DNA from: Novilysobacter antarcticus
GTDB lineage: Bacteria > Pseudomonadota > Gammaproteobacteria > Xanthomonadales > Xanthomonadaceae
Length of the DNA: 64,000 bases
Assembly: GCF_019802285.1 (NCBI RefSeq)
Contig: NZ_JAIEUJ010000002.1
Location: 1-64,000, forward strand
Direction of reading: 5' to 3'
In this document: one piece after another, positions 50,399 through 60,911 of the stretch
Layout of the letters: every line of letters begins with the position of its first letter
Numbering within the stretch: position 1 is the first letter of the stretch
The notes under the pieces: model-generated
Seen by the model: the letters and a program-made list of their open reading frames with translations, nothing else
What the model was told of the DNA's origin: nothing
The model's database searches: none
Position numbers and translations under genes: made by a program

Positions 50399-51463
50399 TC
50401 AGAGCAGCGACGCCGAGATCGATGGGGTTACCCGCGGCCGCTTGGCCAATGCCACAGCGATGCGGCGCGCAGCGTCCTTGTAGGCGGCTGCTGCGGCCGA
50501 ATCAGGCTGCGCCAACACGATAGGTACGCCCGCGTCACCCTGTTCACGGATCTCACGCTGCAACGGCAGGCTGCCCAACAGCGGCACGTCGTACTGGCTG
50601 GCCATGCGCTGCCCGCCACCCTCGCCGAAGATGTGCTCGGCGTGGCCGCAGTTGCTGCACACATGCACCGCCATGTTCTCGACCAGACCCAGCACCGGCA
50701 CCTCGACCTTCTCGAACATCTTCAAGGCCTTCTTCGCGTCCAGGGTGGCGATGTCCTGCGGCGTGGTGACGATGACCGCGCCGGCAACCGGGATCTTCTG
50801 CGCCAGGGTCAGCTGGATGTCGCCCGTGCCGGGCGGCAGGTCGACGATCAGGTAATCGAGGTCGCCCCAGCGGGTGTCGTTGAGCAGCTGGGTCAGTGCC
50901 GAGGTCGCCATCGGACCGCGCCAGATCATCGGCGTGTCCTGCTCGACCAGGAAGCCGATTGACATGGTCTCCACCCCGTGGGCCCGCATCGGCTCGATGG
51001 ACTTGCCGTCGGGGCTGTCCGGTTTGCCCGACAGGCCCAGCATCATCGGAATGCTGGGGCCGTAGATGTCCGCATCCAGTACCCCGACGCGCGCGCCTTC
51101 GGCGACCAGTGCCAGTGCAAGGTTCACCGCCGTCGTCGACTTGCCGACGCCGCCCTTGCCCGAACCCACCGCAATGACGTTGCGCACGGTAGGCAGCGGG
51201 GAGAGCTTGGGCTGAACGGCATGACTGGTGATGCGTTGGCCAAGCTCGAGACGGGCCAGCTGCGACCCTTCGGCCTGGATCGCCGCGCGGATCGTGGCTT
51301 CAAGTTCGCTGCGCATGCCTTCAACCGGCACTCCCACGTCCACGGACACCGCCACATTGGCCCCATCGCGGGCAACCCGGATCCGTGCCTGGGTGGCGGC
51401 CAGGGATGTATCGGTGCCAGGCAGCAGCACGCTGCCGATCAGGGCTTGCAAAGAATCGGTCAC
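50399..51463 (-). CDS. apbC: Iron-sulfur cluster carrier protein ApbC/Mrp
   Basis: A 354-aa P-loop NTPase of the Mrp/Nbp35 type that carries 4Fe-4S clusters to apoproteins. The deviant Walker A is [12 protein letters not shown] (100-111); DLPPGTGD follows at about 208, and the cluster-binding CxxC is in [12 protein letters not shown] (about 270-281). Residues 1-90 form the DUF59/MIP18-like domain. The start is GTG at 51463 with GAGGA 6 nt upstream. 51464-51705 is a 242-nt divergent gap with a TATAAC box at 51646-51651 but no clear -35. Confidence 0.95.
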   Translation of the reverse strand: MTDSLQALIGSVLLPGTDTSLAATQARIRVARDGANVAVSVDVGVPVEGMRSELEATIRAAIQAEGSQLARLELGQRITSHAVQPKLSPLPTVRNVIAVGSGKGGVGKSTTAVNLALALVAEGARVGVLDADIYGPSIPMMLGLSGKPDSPDGKSIEPMRAHGVETMSIGFLVEQDTPMIWRGPMATSALTQLLNDTRWGDLDYLIVDLPPGTGDIQLTLAQKIPVAGAVIVTTPQDIATLDAKKALKMFEKVEVPVLGLVENMAVHVCSNCGHAEHIFGEGGGQRMASQYDVPLLGSLPLQREIREQGDAGVPIVLAQPDSAAAAAYKDAARRIAVALAKRPRVTPSISASLL

Positions 51464-51705
51464 GGCGTTCCTCGTGCGGGTATTGCGGAACACGCATTGT
51501 CGCAGCGGCGCACTGGAATGGGGTGACCTGGATCAACGCAAGGACGAGAAGGCTGGACATGCTCTGTCCGCAGGATGCGTCGGTAGGACCTGACCGGCAG
51601 CCTCCTTACCGGATTAAGCCATCGTCCGAATATCGCTGGATACGGTATAACGAACCAGTTCCAGCGCCTCGTGCCTGGCACCCACACTGTCTTCCGGAGG
51701 GAAAC

Positions 51706-52155
51706 ATGCACAGGAAAATCTCCATCTTGCTGGTACTTGCGGTGGCTCTGATGGCCGCGCCGCTGGCCGCGCTTGCCCAACAGACGCCGGTCGGTACCTG
51801 GACCACGATCGATGACAAAACCAACCAGCCCAAGTCGGTCGTGGAGATCTACGAGACCCAGGACGGCAGCCTGGCGGGTAAGGTCCTGGAAGTGCTGCAG
51901 TCCGACAAGGGCCCAAACCCCGTGTGCAGCGACTGCGAGGGTGATCGCAAGGACCAGCCGATCAAAGGCATGGTGATGCTGTGGGACGTTGCCCGCACCG
52001 GCAATGAGTGGAAGGGCGGCAAGATCCTGGATCCGGCCACCGGCAAGGTCTACTCGGTGAAAATGAGCCTGGCCGACAACGGCCAGAAGTTGGAGGTCCG
52101 GGGCTTCATGGGGTTCTCGCTGCTGGGCAAGACCCAGACCTGGCAGCGCCGCTAG
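51706..52155 (+). CDS. DUF2147 secreted protein
   Basis: A 149-aa exported protein with a signal peptide (about 1-25, LLVLAVALMAAPLAALAQ). The mature part has the DUF2147 pattern: TPVGTWTTIDDKTNQPKSVV, GSLAGKVLEV, CSDCEGDRKDQPIKGMVML and GKILDPATGKVYSVKMSL, a small beta-barrel. The Cys pair in VCSDC could form a disulfide. No function is established. CGGAGG precedes the ATG at 51706, and a terminator hairpin follows the gene. Confidence 0.88.
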   Translation: MHRKISILLVLAVALMAAPLAALAQQTPVGTWTTIDDKTNQPKSVVEIYETQDGSLAGKVLEVLQSDKGPNPVCSDCEGDRKDQPIKGMVMLWDVARTGNEWKGGKILDPATGKVYSVKMSLADNGQKLEVRGFMGFSLLGKTQTWQRR

Positions 52156-52193
52156 ACGATTGCCCAGGGCCGCACGGCCCGAACGCACGACGA

Positions 52194-52219
52194 CAACGGT
52201 CCGCTGACGCGGGCCGTTG
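52194..52219 (+). terminator. Terminator after the DUF2147 gene
   Basis: An 11-bp stem with one G-T pair (52194-52204 with 52209-52219) and a TGAC loop, followed by CCGTTTATGG, a weak T-tract. It lies 38 nt after the stop at 52155 and 84 nt before metG. Confidence 0.65.
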
Positions 52220-52303
52220 CCGTTTATGGCTGACCCGAAGCCCCGGGTCATGGACGCCGCGACGCATGCGATACTCACCGGCTCCGTCGCCACAGCCATA
52301 TCC

Positions 52304-54370
52304 ATGTCCCGCGAGCTTGTCGTCACCTGCGCCCTTCCCTACGCCAACGGCCCCCTGCACCTGGGTCATCTGGTCGGTTACATCCAGGGCGATGTGTTTT
52401 CCCGCGCCCAGCGCCTGGCCGGAAACACGGCCTACTTTGTCTGCGCCGACGACACCCACGGGACGCCGATCATGCTGGCGGCCGAGAAGGCCGGAACCAC
52501 GCCCGAGGCCTATATCGCCGGCATCCAGGCCAGCCATGAGCGTGACTTCGCCGACTTCGGCGTGGCCTTCGATCACTACGACTCGACTCACTCGCCGCGC
52601 AACAAGGCACTGACCGAGGCGATCTACAGCACGCTCGATGCCAACGGCCATATCCAGCGCCGCTCCGTCGCCCAACTGTATGACCCGGTCCGTGGCATGT
52701 TCCTGCCGGACCGCTTCGTCAAGGGCATCTGCCCAAGCTGCGGCACGCCCGATCAGTACGGCGACAACTGCGAGAGCTGCGGCGCGACCTACTCGCCGAC
52801 CGAGCTGAAGGAGCCGCGGTCGGTCGTCAGTGGCGCGGAGCCGGAGCTGCGCGAGTCGGAGCACTTCTTTTTCGAGGTCGGTGACTTCACTGCGTTCCTG
52901 CGCCAATGGCTGGCCGGTGACGTCGCCAACGCCGGCGTCAAGGCCAAGCTGAAGGAATGGCTGGACGCCGAGGGTGGCCTGCGCGCCTGGGACATCTCCC
53001 GCGACGCGCCGTACTTCGGATTCCAGATCCCCGGCCATCCGGGCAAGTACTTCTACGTCTGGCTGGACGCACCGATCGGCTACCTGGCCAGTTTCCAGGC
53101 CCTGTGCGAGCGCGAGGGCCTCGACTTCAACAGCTATCTGGCCCCGGACAGCACCGCCGAACTGCACCACTTCATCGGCAAGGACATCGTCAACTTCCAC
53201 GGCCTCTTCTGGCCGGCAGTTTTGCACGGCGCGGGATTCCGCGCGCCAACCCGGCTGCACGTCAACGGTTACCTGACGGTCGACGGTGCGAAGATGTCCA
53301 AGTCGCGCGGCACCTTCGTGATGGCGCGCACCTATCTGGAAGCGGGGTTGGATCCGGAGGCGCTGCGTTACTACTTCGCTGCCAAGACCTCCGGCGGGGT
53401 GGACGACCTGGACCTCAACCTGGGCGACTTCACCGCTCGGGTGAACGCCGATATCGTCGGCAAGTTCGTCAATCTGGCCAGCCGATGCGCGGGCTTCATC
53501 AGCAAGCGCTTCGACGGCATGCTGGCTGACAGCCTGCCGGACCCGGCGATGTACGCCCGCTTCGTCGAGCAGCTGGCACCCATTGCAGCGGCCTACCAAC
53601 GCAATGAGGCGGCCACCGCGCTGCGCCTGACGATGGCGCTGGCCGACGAGGCCAACCGCTACATCGATGACCACAAGCCGTGGGTGATCGCCAAGCAGGA
53701 CGGCGCCGACGCGCAGCTGCAGGCCGTGTGCAGCCAAGGACTGAACCTGTTCCGGGTGCTCAACGCAGCGCTCAAGCCGGTGCTGCCGCGGGTCACTGCC
53801 CAGGCGGAAACGTTCCTCAACGCGCCGATCGCCCACTGGGACGACCTCGCCGCGCCGCTCACCGCGCACCGGATCCAGCCCTACACGCCGCTTTTCACCC
53901 GTATCGACCCCAAACTCATCGACGCCATGACCGAAGCCAGCAAGGAATCCCTGCAACCCACCGACGCCCCGGCAGCGGCCACGCCAGCGGCAGCCGCACC
54001 GTCGACTGCCGAGACCGGCGCGACCGAATCAGCCACCCCGATCATCGGCATTGACGATTTCGCAAAACTTGATCTGCGGGTGGGCAAGGTGCTGGAGTGC
54101 GGGTTTGTCGAGGGCTCCGACAAATTGCTGCGCTTCCAGCTGGATGCGGGCGAGCTGGGGCAGCGGCAGATCTTCTCCGGCATACGCGCGAGTTACGCCG
54201 ACCCGGACGCACTTGTCGGGCGCAACGTCGTGTTCATCGCCAACCTGGCGCCGCGCAAGATGCGTTTTGGCATCAGCGAAGGGATGATCCTTTCAGCCGG
54301 CTTCGATGCCGGTGCCCTCGCCCTGCTGGGCACGGACAGCGGCGCCAGCGCAGGAATGCCGGTGCGGTGA
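52304..54370 (+). CDS. metG: Methionine-tRNA ligase
   Basis: A 688-aa class I synthetase that charges tRNA-Met, including the initiator. HIGH appears as HLGH (19-22), KMSKS as KMSKSRG (about 329-335), and the zinc knuckle has two CxxC pairs ([17 protein letters not shown], about 145-161). The C-terminal EMAP-like tRNA-binding domain starts at [17 protein letters not shown] (about 581) after an Ala/Pro/Thr linker. I choose ATG at 52304 ([16 protein letters not shown]); the 29 codons upstream overlap the terminator region and are not conserved. Confidence 0.98.
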   Translation: MSRELVVTCALPYANGPLHLGHLVGYIQGDVFSRAQRLAGNTAYFVCADDTHGTPIMLAAEKAGTTPEAYIAGIQASHERDFADFGVAFDHYDSTHSPRNKALTEAIYSTLDANGHIQRRSVAQLYDPVRGMFLPDRFVKGICPSCGTPDQYGDNCESCGATYSPTELKEPRSVVSGAEPELRESEHFFFEVGDFTAFLRQWLAGDVANAGVKAKLKEWLDAEGGLRAWDISRDAPYFGFQIPGHPGKYFYVWLDAPIGYLASFQALCEREGLDFNSYLAPDSTAELHHFIGKDIVNFHGLFWPAVLHGAGFRAPTRLHVNGYLTVDGAKMSKSRGTFVMARTYLEAGLDPEALRYYFAAKTSGGVDDLDLNLGDFTARVNADIVGKFVNLASRCAGFISKRFDGMLADSLPDPAMYARFVEQLAPIAAAYQRNEAATALRLTMALADEANRYIDDHKPWVIAKQDGADAQLQAVCSQGLNLFRVLNAALKPVLPRVTAQAETFLNAPIAHWDDLAAPLTAHRIQPYTPLFTRIDPKLIDAMTEASKESLQPTDAPAAATPAAAAPSTAETGATESATPIIGIDDFAKLDLRVGKVLECGFVEGSDKLLRFQLDAGELGQRQIFSGIRASYADPDALVGRNVVFIANLAPRKMRFGISEGMILSAGFDAGALALLGTDSGASAGMPVR

Positions 54371-54374
54371 TTCG

Positions 54375-54833
54375 ATGCAGCCGCCGGACGACGCCGAACG
54401 CCTGACCGAGCGCCTCGACCGCCTGCTGCCCCAGACGCAGTGCGGTCAATGCGGCTATGCAGGTTGCCGGCCGTACGCTGAGGCGATGGCGCTGGGAGAG
54501 GCGGAGACCGATCGCTGCCCGCCCGGTGGTGACGCCGGTGCGCTGGCGCTCGCCCTTGCGCTCGGCACGCGCCCTGTGCCCTTTGACCGCCGCCGCGGCG
54601 ACTACAATCCGGGCCTGGTCGCGCTGGTGATCGAGGAGGACTGCATCGGTTGCACCAAGTGCATCCAGGCCTGCCCGGTGGACGCGATCATCGGCGGTGC
54701 CAAGCGCATGCACACCGTGCTGGCGTCGCTGTGCACCGGATGCGAGCTGTGCGTTCCGGCATGCCCGGTGGACTGCATCGAAATGGTCGCCGGCGATCGA
54801 CCGCTGGACCCTACGATCCGCTCGGAACGCTGA
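54375..54833 (+). CDS. Soluble RnfB-like iron-sulfur protein
   Basis: A 152-aa ferredoxin-like protein. The Fe4S4 domain has C23, C26, C31 and C48 (CGQCGYAGC, then DRC). Two ferredoxin motifs follow: C90, C93, C96, C100 ([12 protein letters not shown]) and C120, C123, C126, C130 ([12 protein letters not shown]), giving three 4Fe-4S clusters. The N-terminal membrane helix of true RnfB is missing. No rnfA, rnfC, rnfD, rnfG or rnfE gene is in the window, so this is an orphan RnfB-like electron carrier. It starts 4 nt after metG. Confidence 0.88.
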   Translation: MQPPDDAERLTERLDRLLPQTQCGQCGYAGCRPYAEAMALGEAETDRCPPGGDAGALALALALGTRPVPFDRRRGDYNPGLVALVIEEDCIGCTKCIQACPVDAIIGGAKRMHTVLASLCTGCELCVPACPVDCIEMVAGDRPLDPTIRSER

Positions 54834-55839
54834 CCGGTTCGCGAGACGCTTCAAGCCCGGGATGCTCCAAGCCGGCGCAGGCGCTGCAGACGCGCTCCAC
54901 CGTGTAATCCGCCTGCGCGAGCAACGCGAGAAGCCCGTCGTCACCGAGCAGATGCATCGCCCCGACGACGACCAGCACGTTGTCACGGCCACGCCCGTCG
55001 AGCATTCCCCGCAGCAGCGGCAGCCATGCCTGATTGCGCTCCACGTTCACCATTTGATACGTGCGCGGCGTCTTGACCATCATCTCGTTGAGCGCGATGG
55101 CTTCAAGCCTGGACACGTCCCCCGCCCGCCATGCCTCGTGCAGTTCGGCGAGCTCACCCGGCATTGCCTGCGGACGGTCGAGGAAGTCCTCCAGGCCCAC
55201 CACCTGCTCGGCAATCGGCGCGTCAGCCAGTGCACGCAACTGGTCGTCTATCGTCTCCAGACCGGCGGTGGGTTTGCCTGCCTCCTGTGCGCGTTGCATC
55301 AGGTACTGGTCCACGCCGAGCTCGGCGCTGAAACCCAGCGAGTGCGACAGACCCAGCATCAGCGAAAGGTTCACGAACCAAGGGCTGTACTGATTGACCT
55401 GTTCCAATGATCCGCCCTGACGGGCCAGCAGGCGATGCAGTTTCTCCCGCAGCCGGGGTGAGATCAGGTCTGACAGGGTACGACCGTCGGGCAGTTTGGC
55501 CGCCTCCCTGAAGCTCGCGCTGGCTTCGGGGCTGCCCAACTCTTCCGGGGACACCTCGAATATGACCCGGGCAGCGTCATCGAAAACGGCATCGATGTCA
55601 GCCGACAACGGGTAATCGTCTTCCTTCAGCAAATGGATCGAGCCAAGCAGGTACACCGCGTTGTTCCGGTCCGACACCTTCCACAGCAACGGTACCGGCG
55701 GCACATGGGTCGGAGACTCGGCCTGCGTCCGCAATGCGTCGGTGCTGTCGGTGGACGTCCAGCGGTCGGGCGCCACGACTGCGAGCGCGGTGCCGCACAG
55801 CAGCACAAGGCTGGCAATCAGGAGTTTTGTCTTGCGCAT
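54811..55839 (-). CDS. TraB/GumN-family protein
   Basis: A 342-aa exported protein of the TraB/GumN (erythromycin-esterase-like fold) family. The signal peptide is residues 1-21. Family motifs are [16 protein letters not shown] (about 64-79), [10 protein letters not shown], and the C-terminal [18 protein letters not shown] (about 293-310), where G-x-x-H signatures could hold catalytic residues. GumN of Xanthomonas belongs to this family, but there are no xanthan genes here. Its 3' end overlaps the RnfB-like gene by 23 nt in convergent orientation. Confidence 0.85.
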   Translation of the reverse strand: MRKTKLLIASLVLLCGTALAVVAPDRWTSTDSTDALRTQAESPTHVPPVPLLWKVSDRNNAVYLLGSIHLLKEDDYPLSADIDAVFDDAARVIFEVSPEELGSPEASASFREAAKLPDGRTLSDLISPRLREKLHRLLARQGGSLEQVNQYSPWFVNLSLMLGLSHSLGFSAELGVDQYLMQRAQEAGKPTAGLETIDDQLRALADAPIAEQVVGLEDFLDRPQAMPGELAELHEAWRAGDVSRLEAIALNEMMVKTPRTYQMVNVERNQAWLPLLRGMLDGRGRDNVLVVVGAMHLLGDDGLLALLAQADYTVERVCSACAGLEHPGLEASREPVSVPSGS

Positions 55840-55865
55840 GGTTTTTTACCGGATACGGCGACGGG

Positions 55866-56840
55866 CTACCTTGGGCTGGCTGGCGGCACGTAGAGCTTTT
55901 CGCCGGCAGTGACGGCCAGATCGAGGCGGTTCTGCGGCGGCGGCAACGGACAGGTCGCAAAGTCGGAGAAGGCGCACGGTGGGCTGTAGGCGCGGTTGAA
56001 GTCCAACAGCACGCCGTCGTCCGCATCCGGCATCGGCGCGTCAAGGAAGCGTCCCGCGCCGTAGCTGCCGTGGCCGTTCGTGCGGTCCGCAAACACCAGG
56101 AACAGTCCACCGCTGCCGTCGTCAATCGTCTCCAGCCGGTAGCTCACTCCGTCACGCTGGAATTCCACCAGTCCGGGATTGGGCATCGCGTCGAACGAAC
56201 CAATGATGTTGGCGATCTCGATCGTCTGCCCCGGCGGATGCGGAATGAACCGGCCACTGATCACCCAGTCCCGGTCGGCGGGCCAGTACTCCAGAGTGCC
56301 AAATCCCTTCCGTGTCGGCGCGTCCGCGTGGCGAACCCGCAACGCGTGGCGGTTGTCGCGCAGGATGACCGTCGCCTGTCCGCGGCCACCGTCAAAACCG
56401 AGCACGCTCGGGCCGGCGGGGTCGTCATCACTTCGCAAGACGACCGAACCCTTGACCGGCACTCCATCAACGCTCTGGTCGCCGCCGGACTCGGGAACAA
56501 AGCGCACCTTGCCCTCGCGCAGGTCCAGCATGCCCAGGTGCGCCGGGCCCATCGAGAGCTGGATGCCGTTGCCGGGATTGCGGCCCACGTAATGCGCGCC
56601 CGGGGTGATCCAGTGCAGGCCGACCAGGGTTGTCCAGCCGTCCGGTGCCACCAGCGCGGCGCGGCGCTGTTCGCGCCAGGATTGCTGGTAGGCCTCGAAA
56701 TCAATTTGTTGGGCAGCCACATCAGGCTCCTGTTTGGCGTTGAAGAGGCGGTTGCCGTCGCATGCGCCGACGGCGAACAGGAGGCCTGCGGCCAGCGCAA
56801 GCGCTGGGATGGAAATGCGATGCCCTGGTGCGCAGCTCAT
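55866..56840 (-). CDS. DUF1684 lipoprotein
   Basis: A 324-aa exported protein; a lipobox-like VGAC puts the lipidated Cys at about C27. The mature part matches DUF1684: WREQRRAALVAPDGWTTLVG (about 54-73), LHWITPGAHYVGRNPGNGI (about 74-92), then FGTLEYWPADRDW and CAFSDFATCPLPPPQNRL near the end (about 288-307). Biochemical function unknown. It ends 25 nt before the TraB gene stop-to-start junction and lies 1 nt after mutL, so it is in the mutL transcription unit. Confidence 0.83.
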   Translation of the reverse strand: MSCAPGHRISIPALALAAGLLFAVGACDGNRLFNAKQEPDVAAQQIDFEAYQQSWREQRRAALVAPDGWTTLVGLHWITPGAHYVGRNPGNGIQLSMGPAHLGMLDLREGKVRFVPESGGDQSVDGVPVKGSVVLRSDDDPAGPSVLGFDGGRGQATVILRDNRHALRVRHADAPTRKGFGTLEYWPADRDWVISGRFIPHPPGQTIEIANIIGSFDAMPNPGLVEFQRDGVSYRLETIDDGSGGLFLVFADRTNGHGSYGAGRFLDAPMPDADDGVLLDFNRAYSPPCAFSDFATCPLPPPQNRLDLAVTAGEKLYVPPASPR

Positions 56841-56841
56841 C

Positions 56842-58719
56842 TCAACGTCCTCGCAGGAACCAGCGGTCGATCTCGGCCAGGCTGAAATGCGCCCAGGTCG
56901 GTCGGCCGTGGTTGCACTGCCCTGAGCGTTCGGTGATTTCCATCTCGCGCAGCAACGCGTTCATTTCCGGCAAGGTGAGCCGCCTGTTCGCGCGCACGGC
57001 ACCGTGGCAGGCCATCGTGGAAAGCAGCTCGTCGCGGGCCGCGGACACGCGGATGCCCCCCAATGGCGACGCGCCGCCATGTTCGCGCAGATCCGCCAAT
57101 ACATCGCGCAGCAGCGCCTCCACGTCGCCGTGGGCCAGCAGCGCGGGTACCGAACGCATGGTTACCGATTGCGGCCCGGAGCGGGTGACTTCGAAGCCCA
57201 AAGTTTCGAGCACGTCCGCCTCGCGCTCTGCCACTTCGGCCTCGCGCTCGGACACCGCCAGGGTCGCCGGGACCAGCAGCGGTTGGGTCCGCAGTCCTTC
57301 GCCGTCGTGGGCACGTTTGAGCTTCTCGTAGCCGATACGCTCGTGGGCGGCGTGCATGTCAACCACGATCAAGCCGGCACTGCTTTCGGCAAGAATGTAG
57401 ATGCCGTGCAACTGGGCGATGGCGTAACCCAGTGGCGGCAGTGTGGCTTCGCTGCTGGCGGGGAGCGGCATGGAGCCGGCTCCGGCGAGTCCGCCAGGTG
57501 GGACGCCGGCAGATACTTCGGCAGGAGGCTGGGCACCGTACAGCTGTGCCAGCCCCGCACGTTGGTCCGCGACCTGCAGCCCGAGCGGCGACTGCGGGCG
57601 GTGCCACGGGTAGGGGTTCACCGGTTGCGAGTCGCCCTCACCGGTGCCCGGAACGCCCGCAACCAGGCGCTCCTCCTGCTGTCCGCCGTGCAACGCGGCC
57701 GGCTGGCCGGCGCGCGTACGCGCCAGCACCGATTGGAGCGTCCGATAGACGAAGTCGTGAATCAGCCGCGAGTCGCGGAAACGCACCTCGTGCTTGGCCG
57801 GATGCACATTGACATCGACCCGCCGGGGGTCCAGCTCAAGAAACAGCACGTAGGCGGGCTGCCTGCCGTGGAAAAGCACATCCGAGTACGCCTGCTTGAC
57901 CGCATGGGCCACACTGCGATCGCGGATCGCCCGGCCGTTGCAATAGAGGTATTGCTGGTCGGTGGAGGCACGGTTGTAGGAGGGCTCGGCAATCCAGCCA
58001 TGCAGGCGCAATCCCGCCCCGCTGTGGTCCACGGGGATGGCGTTTTTGGCAAACTCCTCGCCGAGGGTCTCGTGCAGGCGCAGATCCGACAGACCGGCCT
58101 TTTCCAGCATGTCCGCATCACCCTTCCAGCGCCGCGAAGGCTTGCCGTTGTGCGACACGCGCAGCTCGACGTCGGGTCGGGCCAGCGCCAGTTGCCGCAA
58201 CCATTCTTCGATATGCGACAACTCGGTGCGCTCGGCGCGCAGGAACTTGCGTCGCGCGGGAACGTTGAAGAACAGATCACGAACCTCAACCGTGGTTCCG
58301 ACCGGGTGCGCCTTGGGCGCAACGTTTCCGACCTGGCCACCGCCAACCTCCAGCGAGGAGCCGTGCTCGGCATCGGCAGGACGCGAGGTCATCACGAAAC
58401 GGCTGACCGAGGCGATTGATGGCAGCGCCTCGCCGCGGAAACCCAGGGTAAGCACGCCTTCAAGATCGTCCAGGGACGCAATCTTGCTGGTGGCATGGCG
58501 GGATACCGCCAACGGCAACTCCTCGGGCGAGATCCCGGAACCGTCGTCGCGCACCCGGATCAACCTTGCCCCGCCCTCCTCCAGATCGATGTCGACCCGG
58601 CGGGCACCCGAGTCGAGTGCGTTCTCGACCAGTTCCTTGACCACCGACGCCGGTCGCTCAACGACCTCGCCGGCGGCAATCTGGTTGATCAGGGTATCTG
58701 GAAGGGGACGGATTGACAC
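56842..58719 (-). CDS. mutL: DNA mismatch repair protein MutL
   Basis: A 625-aa GHKL ATPase that links MutS mismatch recognition to strand incision. ATPase motifs: [11 protein letters not shown] (about 30-40), RDDGSGI (about 56-62), [14 protein letters not shown] (about 93-106) and [19 protein letters not shown] (about 142-160). The C-terminal dimerisation domain is at about 430-620. The endonuclease motif DQHAAHERI is changed to [13 protein letters not shown]. The endonuclease-associated DQHA(X)2E(X)4E residues are thus mostly kept; whether it nicks DNA is not certain. It precedes the amidase gene as in many gammaproteobacteria, read in the reverse order. Confidence 0.96.
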   Translation of the reverse strand: MSIRPLPDTLINQIAAGEVVERPASVVKELVENALDSGARRVDIDLEEGGARLIRVRDDGSGISPEELPLAVSRHATSKIASLDDLEGVLTLGFRGEALPSIASVSRFVMTSRPADAEHGSSLEVGGGQVGNVAPKAHPVGTTVEVRDLFFNVPARRKFLRAERTELSHIEEWLRQLALARPDVELRVSHNGKPSRRWKGDADMLEKAGLSDLRLHETLGEEFAKNAIPVDHSGAGLRLHGWIAEPSYNRASTDQQYLYCNGRAIRDRSVAHAVKQAYSDVLFHGRQPAYVLFLELDPRRVDVNVHPAKHEVRFRDSRLIHDFVYRTLQSVLARTRAGQPAALHGGQQEERLVAGVPGTGEGDSQPVNPYPWHRPQSPLGLQVADQRAGLAQLYGAQPPAEVSAGVPPGGLAGAGSMPLPASSEATLPPLGYAIAQLHGIYILAESSAGLIVVDMHAAHERIGYEKLKRAHDGEGLRTQPLLVPATLAVSEREAEVAEREADVLETLGFEVTRSGPQSVTMRSVPALLAHGDVEALLRDVLADLREHGGASPLGGIRVSAARDELLSTMACHGAVRANRRLTLPEMNALLREMEITERSGQCNHGRPTWAHFSLAEIDRWFLRGR

Positions 58720-58819
58720 GGAGCGGCAGGTCCTGGCGAGGTTGACCGGCCATCATAGCGAACGTGGGCTGTACCGCTGAAGGAGGCGATTGCCCCCATG
58801 CGAAGCAACCTTCGCCGGG

Positions 58820-60346
58820 TCAGGGACTGCCGCCGGCAGTGATCGATGCAGACGCGGTTTCCAGTGCGGCGGCGCGGGCCGCAAACATCGTGCCGGGCGG
58901 CGGCTGGCGGGTAAAGAAGGTGTTGACACCGTCCAGTACAGCGCCGGCGACCTTGCGCTGGAACGCGGGATCCTTGAGTCGGACTTCTTCGGTTTCGTTG
59001 GAAATGAAGGCGGTCTCGACCAGCATCGCCGGCATGTCCGAGGTGCGCAGCACTGCGAAGTTGGCACGCTCGATGTTCGGCTTGTGGACATTGCCGACGC
59101 GCTTGAGCCCGTCAAGGATCTGCCCTGCCGCATCTTCCGACGCCTTCATGTGACCGCTCTGGGTAAGGTCGAGCAGCACCGAGGCCAGCGTCGTGTTGGC
59201 GGACATGCGGGCACCTCCGATCAGGTCGGCCGAGTTTTCCTTGTCCGCCAGCCAGCGGGCACGCTGCGAGGAAGCGCCGCGCAGCGACAGCACGTAGACC
59301 GAGGAACCATCCGCGTTGCGGTTCTCGGCCGCGTCGGCGTGGATGGAGATGAACATGTCAGCCTTCGCGGCCCGCGCCAACGCCGCCCGCTTGTTCAAGG
59401 GTATGAAGACGTCGTGCTCGCGGGTCATGTAGGCCTTCAGCCCGGGAGTGGCGTTGATCTGGCGGGCCAGCTCCTTGCTGATCGCCAGCACCACGTCCTT
59501 CTCGCGCGTGCCGTTCTTCCCGATCGCGCCCGGATCCTGCCCGCCATGACCGGGGTCGATCGCGATGACCAGCGGGCGCATGCCCTGGCCCTGCATGACC
59601 TGCTGGATGGTCTTGACCGGCGGAGTCGCAGCGGGCGGTGCAGCCACAGGCGGCGGGGCCGCACGGGCGGGTGAAGGAGCCACTGCAACCATGCCCGGCA
59701 TTGCAGCCTGTGGAGAAGGACGGTTCGCGAGTTCTCTGGCCGAGGCGGCGGCATTGGCCGCAGCGATCTGGGAGATAAGCCGGCTGGTGGCCTCCGCGGA
59801 AGCCGCCGTATCCACCCGGGTCGGTGTGGGCGCGGCTACCGGTGCCATCATCTGCGCCGCCGCGGCGGTGGAAGCCGCGCTGGGTGCCTGCGCGGACGTC
59901 GGTGAAACCGCAATCGCCGCTGCCGGCGTGGCAGCTGACGCGCCGTCACCGGGCCACTCCACCACCAGAACGGGGCCATTGCCGCTTTGCTCGATTCGCG
60001 GCTTGAGCGCAGTGATCGTTTGCGAAAGGTCAAACACCACGCGTGCCGTACCCGGCACGGGCTTGCCGGTCCTTACCGAGGTCACCACGCCTGCACCGGC
60101 GGGAAGCGACAGCGTTGGCGAAACGGAAGACGCCGGCATGTCGATCACCAGACGATCCGGACCGGCCAGACTGATGACCTTGAACTCGCCAGGAGCGTCC
60201 AGCGCAATCTCCGCGCGCGTCCCGGTGGCGCCTGCATTGAGCTGCAGGCCCTTGATTTCACTCGCGTGCACAGCGCCGCCCGCGCAGACGGCGATCAAGG
60301 TCAAACCGAACAGACGGCGGCACAGGCTGGGGGATTGGACTCGCAT
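58820..60346 (-). CDS. N-acetylmuramoyl-L-alanine amidase (AmiB/AmiC type)
   Basis: A 508-aa exported zinc amidase that splits septal peptidoglycan in daughter-cell separation. Signal peptide 1-28; AMIN domain about 30-130; long Ala/Pro linker to about 250; Amidase_3 from about 255. Zinc ligands lie in IAIDPGHGGQDPG (about 258-270), TREKD and SIHADAAENR (about 331-340); the catalytic Glu is in LVETAFISNETEE (about 457). No C-terminal LysM is present, unlike many pseudomonad AmiB. Upstream of it lies tsaE, 88 nt away. Confidence 0.93.
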   Translation of the reverse strand: MRVQSPSLCRRLFGLTLIAVCAGGAVHASEIKGLQLNAGATGTRAEIALDAPGEFKVISLAGPDRLVIDMPASSVSPTLSLPAGAGVVTSVRTGKPVPGTARVVFDLSQTITALKPRIEQSGNGPVLVVEWPGDGASAATPAAAIAVSPTSAQAPSAASTAAAAQMMAPVAAPTPTRVDTAASAEATSRLISQIAAANAAASARELANRPSPQAAMPGMVAVAPSPARAAPPPVAAPPAATPPVKTIQQVMQGQGMRPLVIAIDPGHGGQDPGAIGKNGTREKDVVLAISKELARQINATPGLKAYMTREHDVFIPLNKRAALARAAKADMFISIHADAAENRNADGSSVYVLSLRGASSQRARWLADKENSADLIGGARMSANTTLASVLLDLTQSGHMKASEDAAGQILDGLKRVGNVHKPNIERANFAVLRTSDMPAMLVETAFISNETEEVRLKDPAFQRKVAGAVLDGVNTFFTRQPPPGTMFAARAAALETASASITAGGSP

Positions 60347-60434
60347 GCCGCGTAGTCAACCATCGCAAACCCGTTATTGCAAGCACTTTTTCCCTTATTA
60401 ATCCGATACCTGCCGCATCTTCCTGCCAAAACGT

Positions 60435-60911
60435 TCAGGAGTCGGCGGTGAAGTCGTTCGCCTTCAAGAGGCGCTGCAGCCATGCAGTCCCGGCACTGCT
60501 CTGTGCCGAGAGCCGGGCGCGGCGGCCGTCGCCCTGAACTTCCAGCGCGATCTGAAGATCCGCAGGCGGCAGCCCCCCGCGGCCACGATCCGCCCATTCC
60601 ACCAGCCACAGGGTCACGTCCGCGCTGTCCAGACCCAGATATTCCAGCTCGGCCGGATCGCCGATCCGGTACAGATCCAGGTGCCACGCCTCTCCACCGC
60701 CGTCGAGCGGGTAACGCTCGACCAGGGTGTAGGTGGGACTGCGGATCGTGCCGCGCACGCCCAGCTCGCGCAGCAGCGCGCGGGCCAGCGTCGATTTGCC
60801 GGCGCCCAGATCCCCCTCCAGGTGAACCACGGCATGTTCAGGCCGGGTCCGCGCTAGGGACTGACCCAAGCCATCCGTCTGGCTGCTGTCGGCGAGCGTG
60901 AAAACGGCCAT
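60435..60911 (-). CDS. tsaE: tRNA threonylcarbamoyladenosine ATPase TsaE
   Basis: A 158-aa P-loop protein that powers the TsaBD complex in making t6A37 of ANN-decoding tRNAs. Walker A is GDLGAGKST (33-41). RSPTYTLVERYPL (about 57-69), HLDLYRIGDPAELEYLGLD (about 77-95) and VEWADRG (about 103) are the TsaE signatures. ATG at 60911 shares its A with the nnr stop (TGATG), so it is translated in coupling with nnr; the much longer frame upstream is antisense noise inside nnr. Confidence 0.96.
   Translation of the reverse strand: MAVFTLADSSQTDGLGQSLARTRPEHAVVHLEGDLGAGKSTLARALLRELGVRGTIRSPTYTLVERYPLDGGGEAWHLDLYRIGDPAELEYLGLDSADVTLWLVEWADRGRGGLPPADLQIALEVQGDGRRARLSAQSSAGTAWLQRLLKANDFTADS

Noticed and set aside
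54811-55839. Exopolysaccharide (gum) gene because of GumN similarity
   Set aside because: The TraB/GumN family is broad and no polysaccharide synthesis gene is near.
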